64,000 bases of DNA from Gottfriedia acidiceleris. Its GTDB lineage: Bacteria; Bacillota; Bacilli; Bacillales; Bacillaceae_G. The notes below the pieces were generated by a model. That model did no database searches, had not been told where the DNA came from, and saw only the letters and a list, made by a program, of their open reading frames with translations. The stretch spans positions 62,001-126,000 of the forward strand of contig NZ_NESS01000003.1 in the NCBI RefSeq assembly GCF_002128425.1, read 5' to 3'. Made by a program: the position numbers and the translations under genes. This document shows positions 1 to 7,878 of the stretch, piece by piece; the first letter of the stretch is position 1, and each line of letters begins with the position of its first letter.

Positions 1-405
1 TTTAGAGACAGCCTTTGTAGCTTCATCTTTATTTACTGATGCAGCAGCTACTGAAAAAGCTAAAGAACAATATATGGGATGAAAAAATGCTGGAATTATA
101 CGAGCTAGTAATAAAACGTTAAAACTATTTGTAAAGATTGAAACTATATTCCCCACTAAGAAAATAATAAGAACAAGCAACATAACCTTCTTGCGAGCGA
201 TCCCCGAAAATAATAACGGCATCGTTGGACCAGCTAATGCAACTGCAAGCGCAAATAGACTCACTAACAATCCAGCTTGTGAAACACTAACATCATATTG
301 TTCTGCAATGTCAGGCAATATCCCAATAACCCCCATTTCAGTGTTTAATATACCGAAAACACCAAATGATAGTATAAATATAAGTAAGTACTGATTACTT
401 CTCAC
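1..405 (-). CDS. MFS transporter, N-terminal part (runs off left edge)
   Basis: The minus strand reads open from a GTG start at 405 to the window edge. The AAGGGGG run 5' of the GTG decides the start. The first 135 residues are strongly hydrophobic and contain the usual MFS helix 1-4 pattern, with an acidic residue in helix 1 (NTEMGVIGILPDIA), as in the AraJ/YdhP sugar or drug efflux group. The gene is divergent from the LysR gene at 617, so that regulator is its likely controller. The C-terminal half is outside the window and the substrate cannot be told. Confidence 0.8.
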   Translation of the reverse strand, partial: MRSNQYLLIFILSFGVFGILNTEMGVIGILPDIAEQYDVSVSQAGLLVSLFALAVALAGPTMPLLFSGIARKKVMLLVLIIFLVGNIVSIFTNSFNVLLLARIIPAFFHPIYCSLAFSVAAASVNKDEATKAVSK

Positions 406-616
406 TCAAATCCCCCTTCAATAAAGAAACTTGTTCATAAAACTAATCACACTTGTTTAGTTAGGCGATGCCATTATTTCTTACTTTTTTTACTCTTTGT
501 AATCAATTTTAACGTACACCTTTTATATAGCAATTACTTATATCTTATAAATAGATATGCTTGATAGGCATAGTTAGTTTATATATACTTGTATCAATAT
601 TAAGGAGGAGTGAGTG

Positions 617-1531
617 ATGGAACTAAGAGTATTACGATATTTTCTTACTGTAGCAAGAGAAGGAAGTATTACGGGTGCTGCTGATTTTTTGCATATTACA
701 CAGCCTACCTTGTCAAGACAGATTAAAGATCTTGAACAAGGGTTAGGAAAAAAACTATTTATTCGTAGTAGTCACAGTATCATTCTTACAGAAGAAGGAA
801 TGATTCTACGAAAAAGAGCAGAAGAAATCGTTGACATGGTTAATAAATTAGAGGCGGAATTTAGCTCAATGGAAGAAACAATTAGTGGGGATGTTTACAT
901 CGGTGGTGGAGAAACAGAAGCCATGAAACAGATTGCGCGAGTAGTAAAAAATCTACAGTTAAGTTATCCAAGTATACGGTATCACCTTTACAGTGGTAAC
1001 GAAGACGATGTGACAGAACGGCTAGACAAAGGGTTACTTGATTTTGGGATTCTAATTCAACCCGCTGATTTATCAAAATACAATTATATAAAAATCCCTG
1101 CCAAGGATGTTTGGGGCGTTGTTATGAGAAAAGACAGCCCTCTTGCCTTAAAAGATACTATTCAAGCAGGGGATTTATTAAATGTTCCCTTAATTTGTTC
1201 AAGACAAGCAATAAAAAAAACATTTTCTAAAAATGAATTTTCGGATTGGTTTAGTGAAGATTTTGATAAACTAAACGTCGTGACTACATATAACCTAGCT
1301 TATAATGCTGCGATTATGGTTGAAGAGGGCATTGGTTGTGCTATAGTACTTGATAAAATCGTGAATACATCTAGTGATAGTAACCTTTGTTTTCGACCAC
1401 TAGAGCCAAAGCTTGAATCTGGTTTAAATATCGTTTGGAAAAAACATCAAGTTTTTTCGGCTGCTGCTGATCTTTTTTTAAGAGAAATTCAGGAGGAATT
1501 TTCCAATTTCACAGATAACCAACAAAATTGA
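617..1531 (+). CDS. LysR-family transcriptional regulator
   Basis: This 304-residue protein has the LysR layout: an N-terminal winged helix-turn-helix (residues about 3-60, with GSITGAADFLHITQPTLSRQ), then a type-2 periplasmic-binding-like effector domain. The ATG at 617 is preferred over the GTG at 614, because AAGGAGG ends eight bases before it. It is divergent from the MFS exporter across about 210 bases of AT-rich DNA, so it probably regulates that gene and itself. It is related to the other LysR proteins of the window only at family level. The effector is unknown. Confidence 0.9.
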   Translation: MELRVLRYFLTVAREGSITGAADFLHITQPTLSRQIKDLEQGLGKKLFIRSSHSIILTEEGMILRKRAEEIVDMVNKLEAEFSSMEETISGDVYIGGGETEAMKQIARVVKNLQLSYPSIRYHLYSGNEDDVTERLDKGLLDFGILIQPADLSKYNYIKIPAKDVWGVVMRKDSPLALKDTIQAGDLLNVPLICSRQAIKKTFSKNEFSDWFSEDFDKLNVVTTYNLAYNAAIMVEEGIGCAIVLDKIVNTSSDSNLCFRPLEPKLESGLNIVWKKHQVFSAAADLFLREIQEEFSNFTDNQQN

Positions 1532-1533
1532 TT

Positions 1534-1560
1534 CCCCCAATAAACATATCGGGGGCTTCT
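1534..1560 (+). terminator. hairpin after the LysR gene
   Basis: CCCCC and GGGGG pair across a 12-base loop two bases after the LysR stop codon. A pyrimidine-rich tail follows, with no long T run, so termination strength is uncertain. Confidence 0.5.
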
Positions 1561-1607
1561 GTTACTTAGTAATGAAAGTCCCTATTTTATTGCTTTTAAA
1601 CATATTT

Positions 1608-1979
1608 TTAAGTTCCTGCTTCCAAAGCAGTCTTGTAATATGAACATTTATGCTCTATGAGTTCCATGGTTTTTTTTAATTCTTCCATCTGTGCTTCTAC
1701 ACTAGCTTTTCTTTCCATAAACATGTCATATCTTTGTTGTAATGTAGAGTCCCCTTCAGAACACCATTCAATGAAATTTTTAATTTCCTTAATAGGCATC
1801 CCAGTCGATTTCAGACATTCAATTACTTTTAAAGCTTCTATATCCGATTCTTTAAACACTCGAATTCCACTGGTTGTCCGTTCTACAAAAGGCATTAGGC
1901 CTTCTTTGTCATAGTATCGTAAAGCATATACGGTAAGATTCAATTCTTTTGCTACTTCGCCGATTGAATATGTCTTCAA
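1608..1979 (-). CDS. MerR-family regulator, AdhR-like
   Basis: This 123-residue protein starts with the MerR helix-turn-helix (SIGEVAKELNLTVYALRYYD) and ends in a coiled coil (about 80-115). It carries one Cys at residue 55 in the region where AdhR/NmlR-type MerR proteins keep a reactive thiol, and another at 73. It is divergent from a zinc alcohol dehydrogenase, the same pairing as adhR-adhA in Bacillus subtilis, where AdhR answers to aldehydes. Matching operators lie in its own leader and between the dehydrogenase -35 and -10. An aldehyde-stress role is inferred from this context. Confidence 0.88.
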   Translation of the reverse strand: MKTYSIGEVAKELNLTVYALRYYDKEGLMPFVERTTSGIRVFKESDIEALKVIECLKSTGMPIKEIKNFIEWCSEGDSTLQQRYDMFMERKASVEAQMEELKKTMELIEHKCSYYKTALEAGT

Positions 1980-2006
1980 TATTTATCTTCCTTTCTTTTA
2001 GCTTTA

Positions 2007-2024
2007 GACCTCGAGTTAACTCTA
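2007..2024. promoter_or_regulatory. MerR operator in the merR leader
   Basis: GACCTCGAGTTAACTCTA shares the GACCT-N3-GTTAAC core with the operator at 2101-2120. It lies downstream of the merR promoter, between promoter and start codon, a position suited to autorepression. Confidence 0.55.
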
Positions 2025-2035
2025 TTATGAAAAGG

Positions 2036-2064
2036 ATTTTATCATGTTATTTTTTTGATGTCAC
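2036..2064 (-). promoter_or_regulatory. merR sigma-A promoter
   Basis: On the minus strand GTGACA (2064-2059) and TAAAAT (2041-2036) are separated by 17 bases, a normal vegetative promoter reading into the MerR gene. Confidence 0.5.
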
Positions 2065-2098
2065 ATTTAAAGAATGCAAAAAAATATAATTTAATCAC

Positions 2099-2129
2099 TT
2101 GACCTAGAGTTAACTAGAGGGAATATCAT
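2099..2129 (+). promoter_or_regulatory. adhA promoter with MerR-type 19-bp spacer and operator
   Basis: TTGACC (2099-2104) and TATCAT (2124-2129) are 19 bases apart, the overlong spacer typical of MerR-activated promoters. A dyad centred on GTTAAC (2101-2120) fills the spacer. The activator should untwist it so that polymerase can open the promoter. Confidence 0.75.
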
Positions 2130-2216
2130 GATGGTGCAAGAGAAAAAAATTTATTGAATTTTCAATCCTAGTGTTTAATTTGTTCTCTTGAAAAATATTT
2201 TTTGGAGGTTTTAAAA

Positions 2217-3257
2217 ATGATAACTGCAAAAGCACGAGCTGTAGATGGTCCTGACAAATCCTTTCGAGTTGCTGAAATCAAACGACGCGATCTTGACTTA
2301 AATGATGTTTTAATTGAAATTAAATATGCCGGAATATGCCATTCTGACATTCACACTGCACATGGAGAATGGGGTCATGTGCACTACCCACTTGTACCGG
2401 GACATGAGATTGCCGGAATAGTCACTGATGTAGGAGCAGAAGTCACAAAATACAAGGTTGGTGACAGAGTAGGAGTAGGATGCATGGTAGACTCATGTGG
2501 CGATTGTGAAAACTGTCTTAAAGGAGAAGAGCAATACTGTCTTAAAGGAAATACCCCTACCTATGCTGGTGTTGACAAATACGGCGAGCCAACTCAGGGT
2601 GGCTACTCATCACACATTGTTGTAACTGAAGATTTCGTAGTTAAAATACCAAATAACATTGAACTTGATGTTGCAGCACCATTACTTTGTGCAGGTATTA
2701 CTACATATTCTCCATTAAACCATTGGGGAGCAGGACCAGGTAAAAAGGTAGCTGTTATTGGTATGGGCGGACTTGGTCATATGGCGGTCAAAATTGCAAA
2801 TGCACTAGGTGCAGAGGTAACTGTTCTGTCACAAACATTGAACAAAAAAGACGATGGTTTACAATTTGGAGCTAGCCACTACTATGCTACAAACGACCAA
2901 GAAACATTTGAAAAACTTGCGGGAACTTTCGACCTCATTATTAACACAGTAAGTGCAAAGATTAATTTGGATACCTATTTAAGGTTACTTACACTGGATG
3001 GTACGCTAGTAAATGTCGGTGCTCCAGCAGAGCCGTTATCATTAAGTGTTTTTTCCCTTATAGGTCATCGTCGCTCATTTGCAGGTTCAATGATTGGAGG
3101 AATTCGTGAGACTCAAGATATGTTAGACTTCTGTGGAAAACATAACATTGTACCTAATATTGAAGTAATATCAGCCGATCAAATTGACGAAGCATATAAG
3201 CGAGTTTTAGCTTCAGATGTGAAGTATCGATTCGTCATCGACACTAGTACAATGTGA
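2217..3257 (+). CDS. adhA: zinc-dependent alcohol dehydrogenase (AdhA/CAD type)
   Basis: A 346-residue medium-chain dehydrogenase. The catalytic-zinc residues Cys41, His63-Glu64 and the Cys in PLLCAG are present. The structural-zinc cysteines 94, 97, 100 and 108 form the usual lobe. The nucleotide fold shows GMGGLG. It should oxidise alcohols or reduce aldehydes with NAD(P)H in the cytoplasm. The ATG at 2217 has GGAGG eight bases upstream; an upstream TTG at 2202 overlaps that Shine-Dalgarno and is rejected. It is divergent from the MerR gene and probably induced by reactive aldehydes, by analogy with B. subtilis adhA. Confidence 0.92.
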   Translation: MITAKARAVDGPDKSFRVAEIKRRDLDLNDVLIEIKYAGICHSDIHTAHGEWGHVHYPLVPGHEIAGIVTDVGAEVTKYKVGDRVGVGCMVDSCGDCENCLKGEEQYCLKGNTPTYAGVDKYGEPTQGGYSSHIVVTEDFVVKIPNNIELDVAAPLLCAGITTYSPLNHWGAGPGKKVAVIGMGGLGHMAVKIANALGAEVTVLSQTLNKKDDGLQFGASHYYATNDQETFEKLAGTFDLIINTVSAKINLDTYLRLLTLDGTLVNVGAPAEPLSLSVFSLIGHRRSFAGSMIGGIRETQDMLDFCGKHNIVPNIEVISADQIDEAYKRVLASDVKYRFVIDTSTM

Positions 3258-3284
3258 GGCGTACGTTTAATTATACTTTTTCTG

Positions 3285-3322
3285 AGATGTCCTAAAAGCA
3301 TTGCTTTTGTGGGCATCTTTTT
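3285..3322 (+). terminator. rho-independent terminator of adhA
   Basis: A stem pairs AGATG-CC-AAAAGCA with GCTTTT-GG-CATCT around a short loop, followed by a T run. Confidence 0.75.
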
Positions 3323-3461
3323 AATATGTTCTATCCCGTAACTATGTGGGCTTTTATAAGTAAAACTGTCTAAGCTTTCTCTTTTTTTATTTAATATCAT
3401 TACAAATGTAAACCCCAAAAAGTACAGACTGAAAGGATTCCCCAACCTGTACTTCGACATA

Positions 3462-4226
3462 TTATTTCATTCGTTTTTTATATACCTTCATCGAAATTAC
3501 ATAAAACAAAATCCCAATTCCCACTAACCATAAAACTGCTGTTACAATCGCACCATAGTCTGGCTGCCCAGCTAAAAGGGAACGCACACTTTCGGCAATT
3601 GGTGTCATTGGCTGATTTTCCGCAAAAGCTCGAAGCTTGCTACCCATATTATTTGTTGGTACAAAGGCAGAACTTACAAACATTAATCCCATAAGCAAAT
3701 ATGAGAACACGCTCGCACCTTCATACGATTTTGACATTAGCCCGCATGCTACTGCAATCCAAGTGAAAGAAAAAACGGTAAGCAGGATCATACCCACAGC
3801 TAATAACCATTCCACAAAATCAGCGTGAGGACGGAATCCCATGATAAAAGAAATGAGAATCACCGCTGCAACTGAAAATAAGTTTAATAGTAAAGTTGAG
3901 ATAACATGCCCACCCAATATAGATGATTTGGCGATTGGCATAGAATGGAATCGATCGAATATTCCTCTAGTCATGTCAGTATTCACTCGAACTGCAGTAT
4001 AAGAAATCCCCATTCCAATACACATAAGCAACACACCAGGAACAATAAAATTCACATAATCTATTTTATCCATTGTCATGGCACTACCGAAAATATAGAC
4101 AAATGCAAGCATAAGCATAATCGGCATGAGAATTGTTGTGATAATTGTATCAATACTTCGAAGTGAATGCTTCATCACCCGACTGCTCATTGTAATTGTA
4201 TCGCTGAAAAAATGGTTTCCACTCAT
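3462..4226 (-). CDS. ABC-2 type exporter permease (DrrB-like)
   Basis: A 254-residue membrane protein with six predicted membrane segments and the ABC-2 layout: a cytoplasmic start, PIMLMLAFVYIFGSAM in the first helix region, and the conserved RSRFHSMP-type loop, here RGIFDRFHSMPIAKS. It begins two bases after the ATPase stop, so the two are translationally coupled and form a complete exporter of the daunorubicin-resistance type. The operon context (PadR, DUF1048) suggests drug or peptide export. The substrate is unknown. Confidence 0.88.
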   Translation of the reverse strand: MSGNHFFSDTITMSSRVMKHSLRSIDTIITTILMPIMLMLAFVYIFGSAMTMDKIDYVNFIVPGVLLMCIGMGISYTAVRVNTDMTRGIFDRFHSMPIAKSSILGGHVISTLLLNLFSVAAVILISFIMGFRPHADFVEWLLAVGMILLTVFSFTWIAVACGLMSKSYEGASVFSYLLMGLMFVSSAFVPTNNMGSKLRAFAENQPMTPIAESVRSLLAGQPDYGAIVTAVLWLVGIGILFYVISMKVYKKRMK

Positions 4227-4228
4227 TA

Positions 4229-4987
4229 TTATTCCCCTTTCTTTCCGGTAACAGCGAGGAATATTTCCTCAAGGTTCGGCTGTTTTTCCACATATTCAAT
4301 TTTTTTAGGTGGAAGAATTGCTTTTAATTCATCCATTGTTCCTTGAACGAGAATTTTCCCTTCATGTAAAATCGCAATGCGGTCTGCTAGTTGTTCGGCT
4401 TCTTCTAAATATTGGGTAGTGAGAAAAACGGTAATACCAGCTTTCACCATATCACGAATCACTTCCCACAAAGCTAAACGTGCTTCAGGGTCAAGTCCAA
4501 CAGAAGGCTCATCAAGAAAAACAAGTTCAGGTGACCCAAGTATTGTCATCGCTAAATCTAAGCGTCGTTTCATACCACCTGAATAAGTTGCAAGAGCTCG
4601 ATCACCAGCTTCGATTAAATCAAAGCGACGTAGACTCTCTTCCACAACTTCTTTCCGATTTGGCAAGTGGCGAAGTTTAGCTACTAGGTCAAGATTTTCA
4701 CGCCCTGTCAAAATATCATCTACTGCAACGTTTTGTCCGGTTAGGCTGATTTTCTCACGTACTAGTTGTGGATTTGTCTGAAGGTTAACACTACAAACCT
4801 CAATTTCTCCCTCATCTGCTTTGAGTAATGTAGTTAAAATTTTAATAATAGTTGTTTTGCCAGCACCATTTGATCCTAGTAAAGCGAAAACACTACCTTT
4901 TAGAACTTCAAAATCTACACCTTTTAGAACTTCATAATCTTTGAAGGACTTTTTCAGCCCTTTCACTGAAATTGCTGTATTGCCCAT
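4229..4987 (-). CDS. ABC transporter ATP-binding protein (DrrA-like)
   Basis: About 252 residues with Walker A GSNGAGKTT, signature YSGGMKRRLDLA, Walker B LVFLDEPSVGLDP and a switch His region (FLTTQYLEEAEQLADR). The short DrrA-type C-terminus follows. The ATG at 4987 sits nine bases after GGGAGG; the in-frame ATG at 4993 is too close to it. It energises the adjacent permease. About 150 bases separate it from the DUF1048 genes upstream, so one PadR-controlled transcript is likely. Confidence 0.92.
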   Translation of the reverse strand: MGNTAISVKGLKKSFKDYEVLKGVDFEVLKGSVFALLGSNGAGKTTIIKILTTLLKADEGEIEVCSVNLQTNPQLVREKISLTGQNVAVDDILTGRENLDLVAKLRHLPNRKEVVEESLRRFDLIEAGDRALATYSGGMKRRLDLAMTILGSPELVFLDEPSVGLDPEARLALWEVIRDMVKAGITVFLTTQYLEEAEQLADRIAILHEGKILVQGTMDELKAILPPKKIEYVEKQPNLEEIFLAVTGKKGE

Positions 4988-5140
4988 TATCATTTCCCTC
5001 CCATATATGAAGTTGTAGGCGCGTGCTCACAGTGTAGTAGCGCCTGCAACTGGTTTTGTCTATATTGACTGACAATTCATCAGTTATACTTCTTACTTGT
5101 TCAAACTATAACTAAATAGCGGGTATTGGGGGTTCAACGT

Positions 5141-5485
5141 TTATTTTTTCTTACCCACATGATCTATAATGCTTTTGTTCAAATTATTGCGTAACTTATC
5201 ATCCCATCTTTTCGCTTGATCAGTGAGTCCATTAGCAAATGCTGTCAAGTCTTCACCTGTCACTTCCAAAACGTCTTTGCCATCTGCCGCACCAGCTTCA
5301 AACAAATCAATGAGATCATATTGGATTCTCAGCATATCCATGCCACTTCCAGAAGCGAAACTCCACATATAATTACAGATTGCTTTATAGGCTTCTGAGT
5401 AGTTTTTTGGCAAAGCTTCCACACGAGCCATCATTTCTTTGTATTCTTTTTTGTCATCAAGTATTTTTTTGATAAAATTTATCAT
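5141..5485 (-). CDS. DUF1048 family protein
   Basis: A 114-residue, mostly helical acidic/basic protein of the DUF1048 family, with the conserved start FIKKILDDKKEYKEMMARVEALP and the GEDLTAFANGL segment. The family is found beside PadR regulators and ABC exporters in Bacilli; no biochemical function is established. It is paralogous to the next gene upstream, and the pair probably arose by tandem duplication. It has a good Shine-Dalgarno (AGGGGG) before the ATG. Confidence 0.85.
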   Translation of the reverse strand: MINFIKKILDDKKEYKEMMARVEALPKNYSEAYKAICNYMWSFASGSGMDMLRIQYDLIDLFEAGAADGKDVLEVTGEDLTAFANGLTDQAKRWDDKLRNNLNKSIIDHVGKKK

Positions 5486-5503
5486 GATATTTATCCCCCT
5501 ACC

Positions 5504-5881
5504 TTATTTTTTATTCGTCCATATTTTTACTTGCTGTTCAACTCTACTCTCAATTTCTTTTTTCAAATCTACTTGCTTTCCTAATATACTTGCAGATTCT
5601 CCATCTAGTTTTGCAAGAGCCATCAATTCGTCAGCAAATGCCGCCACGTCTTCACCGGTAACATCTAGTACATGCTTGCCTTCAGCCGAACTAGCTTCAA
5701 ACAGTTCATACAAATTGATGATTTCTTCACCAAATCCATATCCAAAATTCCACATGTACTTTTGAATCTTTTTAAATACAAAAGCATAATCTTTCGGTAG
5801 GGCATTTACTTTTTTCATAAATGCTTTATATTCCTTCTTGCTTTCTAAATCGCCAATTATTAGCTCTATAAACTTTTTCAC
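5504..5881 (-). CDS. DUF1048 family protein
   Basis: A 125-residue paralogue of the following gene, sharing ESKKEYKAFMKKVNALP-like and GEDVAAFADEL segments. It starts with GTG at 5881, one base after the PadR stop, so translation is coupled to the regulator. The C-terminus is Lys/Glu-rich. It may be cytoplasmic and act with the regulator or the transporter; that is inference from conserved neighbourhood only. Confidence 0.85.
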   Translation of the reverse strand: MKKFIELIIGDLESKKEYKAFMKKVNALPKDYAFVFKKIQKYMWNFGYGFGEEIINLYELFEASSAEGKHVLDVTGEDVAAFADELMALAKLDGESASILGKQVDLKKEIESRVEQQVKIWTNKK

Positions 5882-5882
5882 A

Positions 5883-6206
5883 TTACCTCTCCCCTTTTAA
5901 GCTATTTATTTTTGATGAAACAAAATCCCATTTTTTCCAAAATTGCTGTAATTCCTCATGCCCAGCTTCGGTTAATGAATAAAACTTTCTAGGTGGACCC
6001 ATTTCAGAACGTTTTTTCTCAATATTTACTAATTCTTTCTTTTCCAGCCTAATCAAAATCGTGTAAACTGTACCTTCTACAACCTCTGTAAAACCCAAAT
6101 CATTAAGGAGACGAGTAATCTCATAGCCGTAAGTATCACCTCGACTAATGATTTCCAGTACACAACCTTCCAACGAACCTTTAAGCATTTCTGTTAAATT
6201 TTCCAT
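5883..6206 (-). CDS. PadR-family transcriptional regulator
   Basis: A 107-residue PadR winged-helix protein (LEIISRGDTYGYEITRLLND, then the wing with RKFYSLTEAGHEEL). The ATG at 6206 lies eight bases after GGAGG and is favoured over the GTG at 6215. It heads the operon with two DUF1048 genes and the ABC exporter. Proteins of this type repress their own operon and release DNA when a drug binds. The duplicated dyad boxes at 6321-6790 just upstream are its likely operators. Confidence 0.9.
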   Translation of the reverse strand: MENLTEMLKGSLEGCVLEIISRGDTYGYEITRLLNDLGFTEVVEGTVYTILIRLEKKELVNIEKKRSEMGPPRKFYSLTEAGHEELQQFWKKWDFVSSKINSLKGER

Positions 6207-6320
6207 AGCAAACACCTCCTTTATTAGGTGGTTAAATTAATTTTTTGGTCTATTAGTAAAGGTAAACTGTAACGTTCAGTAGCGGAAGACACAAATATTG
6301 AATAGATAAAACCACCTTTC

Positions 6321-6795
6321 AAGCTATTTAGTAATACAGATATTCAGTATTACTTAGTACTGGATAAAAAATTATCTAAAAAGCATATGTGATATGTTAG
6401 TTTTTACATAAACTCTTTTAAGCTATTTAGTACGACTGATATTCAGTGTTACTTAGTAATAGTATATTGTATTACTAAGTAGAGAAAGTGTGAACCATTT
6501 TATAAAAAAATTTATAATCATTTTATTGTTACAGATATTCAGTATTACTTAGTACTGAATAAAAAAAATATCTAAATAGCCTATGTGATATGTTAGTTTT
6601 TACATAAACTCTTTTCAGCTATCTAGCACGACTGATATTCAGTGTTACTTAGTAATAGTATATTGTATTACTAAGTAGAGAAAATGTGAACCTTTTTATT
6701 AAAAAAATTTTATAAACATTTTCAAATATATATTATTACAGATATTTAGTATTACTTAGTACTGGTACAGTGTATCACTTAGTAGTTATGTTGTA
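6321..6795. repeat. tandemly duplicated operator/promoter region upstream of padR
   Basis: A unit of about 195 bases beginning ACAGATATTC occurs at 6336 and again at 6531; a third, partial copy starts at 6738. Each full unit holds two boxes of the type TTCAGTRTTACTTAGTA, giving five boxes in all. Two of them continue into a longer dyad, CTTAGTAATA...TATTACTAAGTA (6450-6482 and about 6645-6677). The boxes sit directly upstream of padR on its strand. I infer PadR binding sites; the stretch holds no gene. Confidence 0.75.
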
Positions 6796-6837
6796 AAGTA
6801 GCTAAGCAAGAAATTTTTGGTTGTGAAAGACGATCAG

Positions 6838-7000
6838 CAACCACTTTTTTGCGAAATTTCTGTGCAGTAAGTTTCCATTAAATAATATTCATTTCTTAAA
6901 TGAAAAAACCCAAACCTTTGTTACACTTAGATTTGAGCGTGCAGTAATTTAAGTGAAAAAGTGAGGTAGTACAGATTCACGTATTTCTCTTCATAAGATT
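6838..7000. other. intergenic segment with minus-strand terminator
   Basis: No gene is seen from 6800 to 7021. A hairpin pairing CAAATC with GGTTTGGG, followed by T6 on the minus strand, lies at about 6902-6938 and would end the gerA relic. The flanking bases (TGTGCAGT, AATAATATTCATT, then the hairpin) resemble those between the integrase and tRNA-Val at 62500-62590. Confidence 0.5.
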
Positions 7001-7021
7001 ATTCGTGTACACCTTTTAGCC

Positions 7022-7583
7022 TTATTTTTCCCCCTTATTATCATGCGGATATTTGTGTGGACTATTAATTAGTTTACGTAAATCTCCCCTATAAAAAACA
7101 TCTTTTAATTCTTTAAAATTAAAAGGAATGAGTGGTGCTAGATATGGAACACCTACGGAGCGTAAACGAGACATATGTATGATTAATATTAATAATCCAA
7201 TAACCAAACCAGTGAATCCGAAAAAATTTCCTATAAAAAATAAAAGAATAGCGAATAGGTTGAAGGGCACTCTGTAATGTTCCAACAGTAATCATAGTGG
7301 CTGTAAGGTAAGCTATCCCAGCAACGATAAGGCTTAGTGGGTGAACTAGCTTTGCATCTACCGCTGTTGTACCTATTGTAATTGTAGAGACTAAAGAAAC
7401 AACTAGTATCATTTCCCTTGAGATTTTATATGAACCAATTCCTAATAATGCACCTATATTGTCTCCATTTGCTTCTAATTGAATCTGCCTTACAAAAAGT
7501 TCGGGTGATTCGTGTAATCCTTTTTGTATCAATTTTATATTTTTATTCAGGCCCTTAGTGAAAACTTGTAATTCGCTATTCAT
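7022..7583 (-). pseudogene. spore germination protein GerA-family relic (internal deletion plus frameshift)
   Basis: The reading starts at 7583 with an N-terminal GerA-type stretch (LNKNIKLIQKGL...ELFVRQI), then jumps after about 45 residues straight to the C-terminal membrane domain (SYKISREMILVVSLVST, TTAVDAKLVHPLSL). A one-base frameshift near 7255-7275 moves the rest (IGNFFGFTGLVIGL, LRSVGVPYLAPLIP, DVFYRGDLRKL, SPHKYPHD) into another frame that ends at 7022. An intact GerA A-subunit has about 480-500 residues, so some 250 are missing. No gerB or gerC is adjacent. It cannot make a working germinant receptor. Confidence 0.85.
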
Positions 7584-7738
7584 AAATCACCTCGAATCAT
7601 TTTTAAACCAATCTTTTATAGTATCTAAATTTACTTAATTAATATTCAATTTCTCTTATTTCTTTTTTGACTTTACTACTGATAGCTAGATTGTTTAAAA
7701 CATTACTTGTAAAGATAAACTAATAAACTTAAATCCAA

Positions 7739-7778
7739 AAAGCCCAAACTTTTTTTACAAAAGAGTTGAGCTTTTTTC
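7739..7778 (-). terminator. terminator downstream of cluster A
   Basis: On the minus strand AGCTCAACT pairs with AGTTTGGGCT around an AT-rich loop and is followed by T5. It lies about 100 bases after the SDR stop and closes cluster A. Confidence 0.65.
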
Positions 7779-7878
7779 ATTCTTGTGTTCATTAATTGAT
7801 TTGATTCGGCGAACCTTAACAAGTCTAGATTATTTACATAGCCTGATCTGTAAGGAATAATTTGATTTTCGTAGAATC

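Noticed and set aside
882-1076. Antisense and out-of-frame short frames across the window (for example in the LysR, ABC, protease and aldehyde dehydrogenase genes)
   Set aside because: They are shadows of well-supported genes on the other strand or frame and have no ribosome-binding sites.
2202-2216. Upstream TTG start for adhA
   Set aside because: It overlaps the GGAGG that serves the ATG at 2217.
6321-6795. Repeats upstream of padR as a CRISPR array
   Set aside because: Only two to three long diverged units, no spacers of uniform size and no cas genes.
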